Shown here piece by piece: positions 45,433 to 54,748 of a DNA stretch of 64,000 bases (positions are counted from its first letter, which is position 1; every line of letters starts with the position of its first letter). The position numbers and the translations under genes are program-made. Source of the stretch: JAGQVA01 sp033764335 (lineage in GTDB: Bacteria > Bacteroidota > Bacteroidia > J057); NCBI GenBank assembly GCA_033764335.1, contig JANRJC010000057.1, forward strand, positions 57,087 to 121,086, given 5' to 3'. The notes under the pieces were generated by a model. It was not told the origin of the DNA. It worked only from the letters and a program-made list of their open reading frames with translations, and searched no databases.

Positions 45433-46536
45433 ATGACTGGATACCTTTTTACCAAATATATACCCTCCGATAAGGATGGAGACCCCTTTCAGCGGCTGCT
45501 GAAAATTTTCCTCGACCTGCTGACCTACACCTCCGGTGATGTTTCCGAAGCCCTCAACTGGATGAACCAACTTGACCGTGAATACGGACTCACCGACGAT
45601 GAGTACGGAATGGGCGACTTCATTGAAGACCTCAAACGCAACGGCTATATCGAAGATGACCGACAGGACGGAAACGGCGGTTTTGTTATTACTGCAAAAT
45701 CTGAACAAAGCATCCGCCAGCGGGCATTGGAAGAAATATTCGGGAAACTCAAACGCGCCGGGCGCGGTGATCACCGCAACCCACAGACCGGTGTCGGCGA
45801 TGAACCCCTTAGCGAGCTTAAGCAGTTTGAATTCGGCGATCCTGTAGAGAATATCGCATTTACCGAATCTTTCCAAAATGCTCAGATTAACCACGGGATT
45901 GAGACTTTTACACTCACCGAAGACGATCTCTCGGTACGCGAAAAAGAACACAAAACCCAGGTCGCAACCGTGCTGATGATTGACATTTCTCACTCCATGA
46001 TCCTCTACGGAGAAGACCGAATTACTCCCGCCAAAAAAGTCGCAATGGCGCTCTCGGAACTGATCATGACAAAATATCCCAAAGATACCCTGGATGTTAT
46101 CGTATTCGGCAATGATGCCTGGCAGATCAATGTCAAAGATTTGCCGTATCTCCAGGTAGGCCCGTACCATACCAATACCGTCGCCGGGCTTGAACTCGCC
46201 ATGGACATACTGCGCCGCAGAAAGGTGAGCAACAAACAGATTTTTATGATCACCGACGGCAAGCCAACCTGCATCCGGGAGGGAGTGCGTTATTACAAAA
46301 ATAGCTTTGGGCTTGACCGAAAAATCCTCAACAAAACCCTCAATCTCGCCGCCCAATGCCGGAGGTTGAAAATTCCGATTACCACTTTTATGATTGCCAA
46401 AGACAACTGGCTGGTGGAGTTTGTACAGGAATTTACAAAGGTCAATAACGGGAGAGCTTTCTATACCAGCCTTAAAGGTTTAGGTGAATACATATTCGAA
46501 GATTATATCCGGAACCGGCGAAAAAGGACGAGGTAA
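45433..46536 (+). CDS. VWA-domain protein (CoxE/YehP-like)
   Basis: 367 residues. The N-terminal half (1-170) is helical and charged. The C-terminal half is a von Willebrand A domain with MIDAS motif DISHS (Asp184) after ATVLMI, the Thr in HTNT and an Asp in MITDGKP. No signal peptide, so probably cytoplasmic. In many genomes such VWA proteins work with a MoxR-type AAA+ ATPase gene; none is in this window, so the partner is not visible. It is preceded by a terminator-bearing leader. Confidence 0.85.
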   Translation: MTGYLFTKYIPSDKDGDPFQRLLKIFLDLLTYTSGDVSEALNWMNQLDREYGLTDDEYGMGDFIEDLKRNGYIEDDRQDGNGGFVITAKSEQSIRQRALEEIFGKLKRAGRGDHRNPQTGVGDEPLSELKQFEFGDPVENIAFTESFQNAQINHGIETFTLTEDDLSVREKEHKTQVATVLMIDISHSMILYGEDRITPAKKVAMALSELIMTKYPKDTLDVIVFGNDAWQINVKDLPYLQVGPYHTNTVAGLELAMDILRRRKVSNKQIFMITDGKPTCIREGVRYYKNSFGLDRKILNKTLNLAAQCRRLKIPITTFMIAKDNWLVEFVQEFTKVNNGRAFYTSLKGLGEYIFEDYIRNRRKRTR

Positions 46537-46587
46537 TAGATTCCCTGATGGTTCGTTAAATTTTAACTAATCTTTGATTTTTGCTCT

Positions 46588-48540
46588 ATGACCAATCGCC
46601 TTTTTGTTTTTAGTCTGATCCTCCTTTTTATTTTCCCGGTTTTTTCCCTGGCACAAAAACCTGAAGACTTTGGTATAAAATCCAAAAAAGCGCTCCGCCT
46701 TTACCTTGATGGGCTGACCTATGCGCAGCAGAGGATGCGGGTGGAAGCCGATACGGCTTTTAAGCAAGCGGTGGAAATCGAACCCGATTTCGCCCATGCC
46801 CATTTTCAGCTTGGAACCAATGCCTACGCCCGGCGCGAATTTGAAGAGGCTCTCCCTCACCTCGAAAAGGCTTTTGAAATTGCGCCGGCAGCTTTCCAGA
46901 ATATCGAATTCTACCTCGGTGAAGTTTATTTCTATGCAGAAGATTATGAACCGGCTGCCCGGTTTTACGAGATTTTTCTTCGCAGCCAAAAAGGCCGAAC
47001 TCAGGATATTCGGAAGGCAACCCTCTATCTTCGCAATGCGCGATTTGCCGCAGAAGCCATTAAAAAACCGGTTCCTTTTAATCCGGTAAACATGGGCGAG
47101 AATATAAATTCCGCTTACGACGACTACATCCCCTACCTCACCGCCGACGATTCTTACCTGCTTTTCGTTTCGCGTCGCCCCGAAAGCGTGGGTGGTTTTA
47201 ATGCCACTTACGGAGGCTATTCAGAAGACTTTTTTTTCTGTGAATACAAGGAAGGGCATTGGACTGCCGCCGCAAATCTTGGCCCTCCGATCAATACTGC
47301 ACTTAATGAAGGTGCTTCCGCTCTTACGCAGGATGGAAAAGTGATTTATTACACGGCCTGCAACCAACCCGACGGATTCGGAGATTGCGATCTTTATTAT
47401 GCCTTTCGCCAGGCAGACGGTTCCTGGAGCAATGGAATTAATCTCGGCCCGAATGTCAATACCCGAAATAAAGAAACCCAGCCCACCCTTTCTCACGACG
47501 GCAAAACGCTTTATTTTAGTTCGGGGCGACCCGAGGGGCTTGGCATGGGAGATATTTGGTATAGCCGACTTGAGGATGGAAAATGGACGGAAGCCAAAAA
47601 CATGGGCGAACCGATTAATACCCCCGGTCATGAAGACGGTCCGTTTATCCATGCCGACGGAGTTACTTTATATTTTTCCTCCAACTTTCACCCGGGGTTT
47701 GGGCAATCTGATCTTTATGTTTCTTACAAAAATGAGGACGAAACCTGGACTGCACCTCAAAATCTCGGTTACCCGGTGAATACTGCCGGAAATGAAACAA
47801 ATCTTTTTGTCAACACACGCGGAAACCGCGCCTTGTTTACCGCAGACCGCGACGGAGGCATGGGGAAAACGGATATTTACGAGTTTGTTATGCCCGAAAA
47901 TATACGTCCGAGAATTGCCACCTTTCTCAGGGGAATTGTCAAAGACAGCATTACAGATGTGCCCGTTTATGCAAAAATTGATCTGATTGATGTCGAACAG
48001 GGAGATACGATCCGGGAGATTTTTTCTTCCAAAACGGATGGAAAATTCCTGATGAGCCTTCCGCTCGAAAAAGAATATGCTGCCTTTGTACAGGCTGCCG
48101 GGTATTTATTTAAAAGCCAGAATTTTTACCTGAAAAACCTCCCGGAAGACACCTATTTCGATTTGATTATTGATATGGTTCCGCTGAAAAAGGATAAAAA
48201 AGTGGTTTTACAGAATATTTTCTTTGAAACCGGAAAATACGAACTCAAAGAAACCTCCGATCCAGAGTTGCAATTCCTCACCTATTTTCTGAGCACAAAC
48301 CCCGGAATGAGGATCGAGATTCAGGGACATACCGACGATGTAGGGTCAGACGAGGCCAACATGACCCTTAGCCGCAATCGTGCCAATGTGGTGCGTGACT
48401 ATTTGATACGCAACGGAATCGCTGCGAGTCGAATTGAAGCTAATGGTTACGGCGAAACTCAACCCAAAGTACCTAACAGTAGCGAAGAAAATCGCAAACT
48501 TAACCGCCGCACAGAATTTCGAATTATCCAGGTAAACTGA
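46588..48540 (+). CDS. PorE-like OmpA-family protein (TPR, PD40 propeller, CRD, OmpA)
   Basis: 650 residues, signal peptide ending ...FSLAQ. Domain order: TPRs (about 30-150, e.g. AHAHFQLGTNAYARREFEEAL), PD40 blades (about 160-410, DGKTLYFSSGRPEG type), carboxypeptidase-regulatory-like domain (about 435-510), OmpA C-terminal peptidoglycan-binding domain (about 535-650, IEIQGHTDDVGSDEAN ... LNRRTEF). This order is that of PorE, the T9SS component that ties the machine to peptidoglycan. No lipobox Cys is present, unlike the lipoprotein PorE of Porphyromonas. Paralogue or true PorE cannot be decided here. Confidence 0.85.
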   Translation: MTNRLFVFSLILLFIFPVFSLAQKPEDFGIKSKKALRLYLDGLTYAQQRMRVEADTAFKQAVEIEPDFAHAHFQLGTNAYARREFEEALPHLEKAFEIAPAAFQNIEFYLGEVYFYAEDYEPAARFYEIFLRSQKGRTQDIRKATLYLRNARFAAEAIKKPVPFNPVNMGENINSAYDDYIPYLTADDSYLLFVSRRPESVGGFNATYGGYSEDFFFCEYKEGHWTAAANLGPPINTALNEGASALTQDGKVIYYTACNQPDGFGDCDLYYAFRQADGSWSNGINLGPNVNTRNKETQPTLSHDGKTLYFSSGRPEGLGMGDIWYSRLEDGKWTEAKNMGEPINTPGHEDGPFIHADGVTLYFSSNFHPGFGQSDLYVSYKNEDETWTAPQNLGYPVNTAGNETNLFVNTRGNRALFTADRDGGMGKTDIYEFVMPENIRPRIATFLRGIVKDSITDVPVYAKIDLIDVEQGDTIREIFSSKTDGKFLMSLPLEKEYAAFVQAAGYLFKSQNFYLKNLPEDTYFDLIIDMVPLKKDKKVVLQNIFFETGKYELKETSDPELQFLTYFLSTNPGMRIEIQGHTDDVGSDEANMTLSRNRANVVRDYLIRNGIAASRIEANGYGETQPKVPNSSEENRKLNRRTEFRIIQVN

Positions 48541-48549
48541 TAAAGGGAT

Positions 48550-49362
48550 TTACAAGTCTCTAATCAGGGTTGAAAGAATATCGGTCAGGCGCGGTTCTGC
48601 TTCAGATGCTACGGCAATAACTTCTTCCAGTGAAACCGGTTTGAGGTTTTCGGGGTCGCACTGATCGGTCACCACTGAAATGGCGAAAGTCCTTACACCC
48701 ATGTGTCGGGCGACAATCACCTCGGGAACGGTGGACATTCCCACAACGTCAGCACCAATGCGATGGAGAAAACGATATTCGGCGCGAGTCTCCAGATTGG
48801 GGCCGGTAACCGCCACATATACGCCCGTATGTACCCGATACCCTTTTTCCGCAGCTATGCTGAGTGCCCGTGCGATCAGTGTCTTATCATAAGGAGCACT
48901 CATATCCGGAAACCGCGGGCCAAAATCTGAGAGGTTAGGGCCAATAAGCGGGTTGTGGGTTTGAAGATTGATATGGTCATCTAAAATCATCAGGTCGCCG
49001 TTGCGGTAAGCGGGATTCATGCCTCCTGCTGCGTTGGAGATAAATAATGTATGAATACCCAGCAATTTCATAATCCGAACAGGGAAAGTAATTTCCTGCA
49101 TGGAATAGCCCTCATAATAGTGAAATCGCCCCTGCATGGCGACTACCTTTTTACCACCGACAGTACCAAATATTAGTTTGCCAAAATGGCTTTCTACCGT
49201 CGAGATCGGAAAATGGGGAATAAAATTGTACGCAATTGCCTTTTCAATTTTTATTTCGGAAACCAGCCCGCCCAGGCCTGTTCCCAAAATGATGCCTACT
49301 TCGGGTGTTTCCTTATACTGTTTTCGGATATATTCAAGGGCTTCAACAAACGTATTATCCAT
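48550..49362 (-). CDS. punA: Purine-nucleoside phosphorylase, PNP-I family
   Basis: 270 residues. Splits inosine and guanosine with phosphate in purine salvage. Typical elements: GIILGTGLGGL, TVESHFGKL, MQGRFHYYEGY, ISNAAGGMNP and the family signature LETRAEYRFL-R-x-GADVVGMSTVPEV. Trimeric high-molecular type by length. It follows the M42 peptidase gene by 29 bases on the same strand. Confidence 0.95.
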   Translation of the reverse strand: MDNTFVEALEYIRKQYKETPEVGIILGTGLGGLVSEIKIEKAIAYNFIPHFPISTVESHFGKLIFGTVGGKKVVAMQGRFHYYEGYSMQEITFPVRIMKLLGIHTLFISNAAGGMNPAYRNGDLMILDDHINLQTHNPLIGPNLSDFGPRFPDMSAPYDKTLIARALSIAAEKGYRVHTGVYVAVTGPNLETRAEYRFLHRIGADVVGMSTVPEVIVARHMGVRTFAISVVTDQCDPENLKPVSLEEVIAVASEAEPRLTDILSTLIRDL

Positions 49363-49391
49363 ATTTTAAGTACGGGTTTTATCGCCGGGAT

Positions 49392-50426
49392 TTACCAGGC
49401 ATAATCAAATTGATCCAATTCTTCCACACAGCGGGTAAGCAGATTTATACTTCCCTCAATATCGTCCTTATGACACATTTCCACTACCGAATGAATGTGC
49501 CGGGTAGGGATAGACACACAGCCTACGATGGCTCCGTCGCCCGCACGCTGAAGCGGACCGGTATCAGTACCGCCACCGACCAGAATTTCTTTTTGGAAAA
49601 CGATATTATGCCGGTTGGCGGTAGCTTCCATAAACCTCACCATACGTGAGTCGGTGATGACGGATGAGTCCATGATTTTTATGGCCGTTCCAGCCCCCAG
49701 GCGAGTTACTTTTTCGTGATCCTGAGCAGAAGGAATGTCATTGGCAATGGTTGTATCCAGTCCAAAGCCAAAATCAGGATTGATCTGGTGTGCCGCAGTA
49801 GTTGCACCACGAAGGCCGATTTCCTCCTGGACGGTAAAAACTGCGTAAAAATCACAGGCAGGAGTGCCCATTTTTTTCAAAGCTTCAATCAAAATAAATA
49901 CCGAAATCCGGTTGTCCAGCGATTTGGTACACCAGGTATCTCCCAACTCGATCATGTCTCTTTCGCGGGTAACCTTGTCTCCCACCGAAACAATTTCTTT
50001 TACCCGATCTCCCGACATGCCGAAATCAATGAAGTAATCGGAGATTTTAGGCGCTTTATTCCTTTCATCGGAGGTCATAAGGTGAATCGGTTTGGAACCC
50101 ATTACCCCGATAATATCTTTTTTTCCATGTACAATCACCCGTTGAGAAGTAAGCGTTTTCGGATCAAAACCTCCCAGAGTTTGAAACCGGGCAAAACCCT
50201 CATTATCAATATGAGTAACCATAAAAGAAATTTCATCCATGTGTGCGGCAGCCATGACTCGCTTAGAGGATCGGCCTTTTTTGAGTGCGATGATATTGCC
50301 CATATTGTCCACGCGCACCTCGTCTGTCCATCGTTCAATTTCTTTGAGGACAATCTTGCGAATCGGCTCCTCACCACCGGGAGGGCCGGGTGTAATGCAT
50401 AACATACGAAGAAGTTCTGTGTTCAT
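49392..50426 (-). CDS. M42-family metallo-aminopeptidase
   Basis: 344 residues. Tetrahedral-type aminopeptidase or deblocking peptidase with a dinuclear metal site: AHMDEISFMV (His62, Asp64), the bridging Asp in KSLDNRISV, catalytic Glu pair in TVQEEIGLRGA, Asp in FGLDTT and the final His in PTRHIHS. Works in cytoplasmic peptide turnover. First gene of a two-gene unit with punA. Confidence 0.93.
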   Translation of the reverse strand: MNTELLRMLCITPGPPGGEEPIRKIVLKEIERWTDEVRVDNMGNIIALKKGRSSKRVMAAAHMDEISFMVTHIDNEGFARFQTLGGFDPKTLTSQRVIVHGKKDIIGVMGSKPIHLMTSDERNKAPKISDYFIDFGMSGDRVKEIVSVGDKVTRERDMIELGDTWCTKSLDNRISVFILIEALKKMGTPACDFYAVFTVQEEIGLRGATTAAHQINPDFGFGLDTTIANDIPSAQDHEKVTRLGAGTAIKIMDSSVITDSRMVRFMEATANRHNIVFQKEILVGGGTDTGPLQRAGDGAIVGCVSIPTRHIHSVVEMCHKDDIEGSINLLTRCVEELDQFDYAW

Positions 50427-50560
50427 ATTCTAAATTTCCGGACACTTTTATCCTGCGTCCAATCTACCAGTATTTGCCCACAAAGAAAAATTCAGGGATT
50501 TTATTTAATTTGCAAAAATAACCGGTAGTCTGAAATGTGTATGACTGAAGATTGGAGATT

Positions 50561-51310
50561 ATGAAGCGAATATTTGTGTTTTTACCCTTGCTGGTTTTAC
50601 TCCTGACCAGTTGCGTTACCCGCGAACAATACAATAATCTTGAACGCCAACGAGATTCGCTGATTTATGTCCTATATCAGGAACAGATTCTCACCTATAA
50701 ACTCCAGAAATACGCTGAATCTTTATATTACAATAAAGTAGAACCGCGTACCAAAGTAGAGACAACCACCCCGCTTCCTCCGGCGATACAACTAAATATT
50801 GATTCTATTAAGCTTCCTGCCGAAATTAGAAAAGCCATAGGCCCCGAAGAAAAAACACTTTCTGACCTGAATCCCGAACCGGAAGTTCCGGTTTCCCAGC
50901 TACGTGTTGCCCAGCCAGAAATCACCAGCCGTACCGAAGGAAATCGAGTGGTCTATACGCTGAGCAATAGCATCCTCTTCACTCCCGGCACTACCAAACT
51001 CAGCGAGTCAGGCACCTCTCTCTTGATGAAATTTGGGAAACAATTGGCCGAACAAAAAGACTACCTCATCACCGTCGAAGGCCATACCGACAATATCAAT
51101 ATTTCACGGATGGAAGGAATCTCCGACAACTGGGATCTTAGCGTCAAACGCGCCACCGAAGTAGTTCGCGCCTTGATCGCCGCAGGAGTTTCTCCCGTAC
51201 GCCTCGTCGCTGCGGGAAGAAGCAAATTTGAACCCGTCGCTTCCAATCAAGAGGAAACTTCCCGCGAACAAAACCGGCGCATTGAAATCATTGTCACTCC
51301 TATGCCGTAA
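50561..51310 (+). CDS. OmpA-family lipoprotein
   Basis: 249 residues from the ATG at 50561 (MKRIFVF); a TTG three codons earlier is rejected. Lipobox LLTSC with Cys18. A short coiled-coil (YNNLERQRDSLIYVLYQEQ) and a proline-rich linker lead to an OmpA C-terminal domain: ILFTPGTTKLSESG, VEGHTDNINIS, NRRIEIIVTP. It would link the outer membrane to peptidoglycan. Upstream divergent region 50427-50560 has only a near -7 sequence TTAATTTG around 50502. Confidence 0.88.
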   Translation: MKRIFVFLPLLVLLLTSCVTREQYNNLERQRDSLIYVLYQEQILTYKLQKYAESLYYNKVEPRTKVETTTPLPPAIQLNIDSIKLPAEIRKAIGPEEKTLSDLNPEPEVPVSQLRVAQPEITSRTEGNRVVYTLSNSILFTPGTTKLSESGTSLLMKFGKQLAEQKDYLITVEGHTDNINISRMEGISDNWDLSVKRATEVVRALIAAGVSPVRLVAAGRSKFEPVASNQEETSREQNRRIEIIVTPMP

Positions 51311-51359
51311 CAATGCCGAAAATCATCAGGGAATTTCTTCCCCCATCTGGAAATTTTAC

Positions 51360-51367
51360 TACCTTTG
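51360..51367 (+). promoter_or_regulatory. -7 element of the RND transporter gene, almost touching the start codon
   Basis: TACCTTTG matches TAnnTTTG and ends only 6 bases before the ATG at 51374. The transcript would be leaderless or nearly so. Confidence 0.5.
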
Positions 51368-51373
51368 CGCGCT

Positions 51374-53695
51374 ATGAACCCCGTTTGGCAAGCGATTGCA
51401 AGATTTATCATCAGAAGGAGGATTCCCATACTGCTTTTATTAACAGCGGTAACGGTTTTTATGTGGACAAAACGGGGAACCGAACTTGTGCAACAGTTCT
51501 CCAATGTTATTCTTACTGAAGAAGAAGACCTTAAAGACTACCACAAATTCCAAAGTTATTTCGGCGATGATGCCAACGTAATGGTGGCTACGGTCGAAGG
51601 AGAAATCTTTAGCCGCGAAATGTTTGCGGATCTCTATGATCTCGGTATAGAACTCAGCAAACAACGCGGGGTAATCGGGGTAATAAGTCTTCCCCGCATT
51701 TACGATGTCATCCGAGATGACTCACTCGAAGGCTTTCGCCTCTCCCCGGTCGTATCCCGACGACCGGAATCTCAACAAGAAGTGGACAGCCTCGCCTCCC
51801 GTATCCGCAATATGCCTTTTTATGAAGGGCTTCTTCTGGACAAAACCGGAAAAACTACTCTTATTGCCGTCTCTTTTGACCCAAAACTCTTGGATACGGA
51901 TGAAAAAATTTCGATTCTGAACGAAACGAGAGCGGTTATAGACCGCTTTGGGGAAAAACATGCTATTGAACCCCGGTTTGCCGGATTTCCTGTCATCCGG
52001 GTAAATATGCACGAGACCGTAAAGAAGGAACTTTTTCTTTTTCTTGTTCTTGCACTTATCGTAACGGCTATCACCCTTGCGCTGTTTTTTCGGTCATTTT
52101 CTACGGTATTTTTTCCCATGATCGTTGTCGGAAGTGTGATTATTTTTTCCATGGGTCTGATCGGTTTGTTTCACTACAAAATGTCTCTGATCACGGGCAT
52201 TATTCCGGCATTGGTTACGGTTATCAGTATTCCCAATTGTGTATATCTTATTACCAAGTATCATATTGAGTTTCGCCGCACCGGCAATAAGTTTAAAGCA
52301 TTGATTCTCGTTATTGAACGAATTGGGATTGTCACAGTAATGACCAATGCAACTACGGCCGTAGGGTTAGGCGTACTCATTTTTACGAATATCCAACCGC
52401 TCAAAGAATTTGGCATTGTTGCAGGGTTGAGTGTAGTCGCGGCATTTTTTATTTCGCTGCTGCTTATTCCCATCGTATTTAGCTTTTTACCTCCTCCTAC
52501 CCGAAACCAGACCCGGCACCTCGACCGGCGTACAGTGGGTGCAGCGCTAAAAGCAATTGACTATATCGTCCATAATCAGCGTTGGGCGGTTTATGTTTTT
52601 TCGGCCCTGATGGCCGGTCTGTCAATTATCGGAATGCTGAAAATAGTACCGGTGGCCTATATGGTGGATGATGTGCCTCAGGATAGCAAACTTTTCACCG
52701 ATCTCAAATACATCGAAGATCGTTTTAATGGGGCATTGCCTTTTGAAATATTGGTTGATGCAAAGAAAAAACGTGGAGTATTACGCCTTCAAACCCTGCA
52801 ACAGATTGCCCAGTTGCAGGATTCTCTCAGCAAATACGACAACCTGAGTCGCTCGGTAAGCGTGGCCGACTTTGCCAAGTTTTTCCGGCAGTCTTTTTTC
52901 GAAGGTGCGCCCGAGGCTTATGAACTCCCCAGCCGCAATGAGTTTAATTTCATCGTTGATTATGCCCGACGTACTGAGTTTTTTGGCACAGGAACGGCTG
53001 CTTTATCCAAAAACCTGGCAGACTCCACCATGCAGGTAACCCGTATTTCTGCGTCGGTAAGAGACATTGGATCGCTGGAAATGGAAAAACTGGTGGATTC
53101 CGTCCGCAAAGACGTGGATGCCATATTTGATCCGGAAAAATTTGATGTCGCTATTACCGGAACCACACAGATTTTTATCAAAGCCAACGATGCCCTGATT
53201 CAAAACCTGATTCAAAGCCTGGTTCTGGCTTTTGTGGTGATTGCAATTATGATGGGAGTGTTGTTCCGGTCGGTGAAAATGGCAATCATTAGCCTGATTC
53301 CCAATGTTTTACCCCTACTGATGGTCGCCGGGATTATGGGTTTTGCCGGAATTGCACTTAAACCTTCCACGGCCCTGGTTTTTGGAGTAGCATTAGGCAT
53401 TGCCGTTGACGATACCATCCATTACCTGGCCCGGTACCGCCTGGCCCGCAAACTCGGTGATACGGTCAACGATGCCATCAGCAATTCTTTTCAGGATACC
53501 GGGGTGAGCATGATTTATACTTCCGTTATTCTTTTTATCGGATTTGTATGTTTTACGGCTTCGGATTTTGGCGGAATTCAGGCATTGGGAATTCTTATAT
53601 CGCTGATTCTGGGAATTGCGATGTTCAGCAACCTGCTTTTTCTGCCTTCCCTTCTGGCAACTTTTGATCGCGACGACCGACCCTTATTTACGTAG
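51374..53695 (+). CDS. RND/MMPL-family transporter
   Basis: 773 residues from the ATG at 51374. Two-fold repeat typical of RND exporters: an N-terminal TM helix (IPILLLLTAVTVFMW), a periplasmic domain, then five TM helices (220-380), and the same again (about 415-440, then 610-765). The second repeat carries GVALGIAVDDTIHYLARYR, the usual TM4 proton-relay region with Asp pairs. Substrates in this family are lipids, hopanoids or hydrophobic compounds. A biotinyl-carrier gene begins 2 bases after its stop, so they form an operon. Confidence 0.88.
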   Translation: MNPVWQAIARFIIRRRIPILLLLTAVTVFMWTKRGTELVQQFSNVILTEEEDLKDYHKFQSYFGDDANVMVATVEGEIFSREMFADLYDLGIELSKQRGVIGVISLPRIYDVIRDDSLEGFRLSPVVSRRPESQQEVDSLASRIRNMPFYEGLLLDKTGKTTLIAVSFDPKLLDTDEKISILNETRAVIDRFGEKHAIEPRFAGFPVIRVNMHETVKKELFLFLVLALIVTAITLALFFRSFSTVFFPMIVVGSVIIFSMGLIGLFHYKMSLITGIIPALVTVISIPNCVYLITKYHIEFRRTGNKFKALILVIERIGIVTVMTNATTAVGLGVLIFTNIQPLKEFGIVAGLSVVAAFFISLLLIPIVFSFLPPPTRNQTRHLDRRTVGAALKAIDYIVHNQRWAVYVFSALMAGLSIIGMLKIVPVAYMVDDVPQDSKLFTDLKYIEDRFNGALPFEILVDAKKKRGVLRLQTLQQIAQLQDSLSKYDNLSRSVSVADFAKFFRQSFFEGAPEAYELPSRNEFNFIVDYARRTEFFGTGTAALSKNLADSTMQVTRISASVRDIGSLEMEKLVDSVRKDVDAIFDPEKFDVAITGTTQIFIKANDALIQNLIQSLVLAFVVIAIMMGVLFRSVKMAIISLIPNVLPLLMVAGIMGFAGIALKPSTALVFGVALGIAVDDTIHYLARYRLARKLGDTVNDAISNSFQDTGVSMIYTSVILFIGFVCFTASDFGGIQALGILISLILGIAMFSNLLFLPSLLATFDRDDRPLFT

Positions 53696-53697
53696 TT

Positions 53698-54195
53698 ATG
53701 TTTGAGGCAATCATCGAAAAACTAACCCTTCAGATGGAGCGGAAAAACGGCACCATCACCGCCAATGACCGCGAATTTCATCCCGACACCCGCCAAATCA
53801 GCGAAAACCTCTGGCATGTAATCCTGGGCAACCGCTCTTACCGGGTATTTATCCAGAAAATAGACAGCGAAAACCGCGAAGTCTCCCTCAGCATCAACGG
53901 CAAAAAAACTACCGTAAAACTCCGCTCCCGCACCGACCGCCTCCTCGACTCCCTGGGTATGGGCGAGGCGATGAAAAAAAAGCTGGAATCCCTCAAAGCG
54001 CCGATGCCCGGCCTCATTCATTCCATCTTAGTCAAAGAAGGCCAGCCCGTACATAAAGGCGACCCGCTATTTATCCTCGAAGCGATGAAGATGGAAAACA
54101 TCATCAAAGCACCCGGCGAAGCGGCCATCAGCAAAATCCACGTAAAGGAAAAAGATTCCGTAGAGAAAAACGCGTTGTTGGTGACGTTTGGGTGA
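53698..54195 (+). CDS. Biotinyl-domain carrier protein (BCCP-like)
   Basis: 165 residues. The C-terminal half is a biotinyl domain with the biotin-accepting Lys131 in LEAMKMEN, preceded by KAPMPGLI. The N-terminal 90 residues form a small beta domain seen in the carrier subunits of acyl-CoA carboxylases. The matching biotin carboxylase and carboxyltransferase genes are not in the window. Its tight link to an RND exporter is odd. Followed by a terminator at 54251-54335. Confidence 0.9.
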   Translation: MFEAIIEKLTLQMERKNGTITANDREFHPDTRQISENLWHVILGNRSYRVFIQKIDSENREVSLSINGKKTTVKLRSRTDRLLDSLGMGEAMKKKLESLKAPMPGLIHSILVKEGQPVHKGDPLFILEAMKMENIIKAPGEAAISKIHVKEKDSVEKNALLVTFG

Positions 54196-54250
54196 GGGGG
54201 ATTTGTTTTCCAACTATACTGGTTTGCGAATTTTTCGCGCACGAAAACAA

Positions 54251-54335
54251 GAGTCTCGCAAAGACGCCAAAACGCTATTGTTGTTCGCATCTGGGATTTT
54301 TTAGCGTCTCTGTACCTTTGCAAGATTCTTTTTTT
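54251..54335 (+). terminator. Large terminator-like hairpin after the BCCP gene
   Basis: Arms GAGTCTCGCAAAG (54251-54263) and CTTTGCAAGATTC (54316-54328), 13 pairs with one G-U and one mismatch, then seven Ts. An inner ACGCT/AGCGT pairing lies in the loop. The arm sequence is of the TCTCGCAAAGACGC kind often dispersed in Bacteroidota genomes. Confidence 0.6.
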
Positions 54336-54369
54336 CAAAAACCACCTTTACCTAAATATAGAACTACTT

Positions 54370-54738
54370 GGGCGCAAACCAAAATGTCGCACCGGGGGTC
54401 TCGGAGTCCGCCGCCCGGTGTTTGAAACAAGGAGCCTTTCGTCCTCTCGCGCGCTTCGGCGCAAAACCTTGGACAAGGCACAGGGGGGACCATCGGTGCT
54501 ACAAACCTTTGACTCCTCCGGAGTCCCGGCCGGGCCGGAAACGTGTCCAAAACGTTAGATAGGGGGAGTTTTGCCGACCGGCAAGACCTCGGAGAGGTCG
54601 AAGGTTTGTAGCACCGAAGCCCATTCCCTCCCCCTTTTTTTTAGGGGTTGCGTCGAAGCGCGCAGGGGGCAAACGCAGGGCTAGGTACCGTTTCGGGAAG
54701 GAAGGGTATTCACGCTTGCGACAATTTGGTTTGCGCCC
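54370..54738 (+). mobile_element. MITE-like element, copy A (369 bp)
   Basis: Begins GGGCGCAAACCAAAATGTCG and ends with its near-reverse complement (22-bp terminal inverted repeats, one mismatch). Flanked by a perfect 8-bp duplication AACTACTT (54362-54369 and 54739-54746). GC-rich compared with neighbours. No transposase gene. The whole element is an imperfect palindrome: both halves contain CGGTGCTACAAACC and its complement. It matches copy B (59897-60246) in the opposite orientation. Strand is assigned by convention. The right end is 10 bases past the stop codon of the lipoprotein gene. Confidence 0.9.
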
Positions 54739-54748
54739 AACTACTTTC

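Noticed and set aside
45349..45474. A 41-codon ORF covering the terminator before the VWA gene
   Set aside because: It reads through the terminator hairpin and overlaps the VWA start in another frame; no protein-like features.
45418..46356. A 312-codon open frame on the minus strand opposite the VWA gene
   Set aside because: It mirrors the codon pattern of the VWA gene, matches no family, and the plus-strand frame has a clear MIDAS motif.
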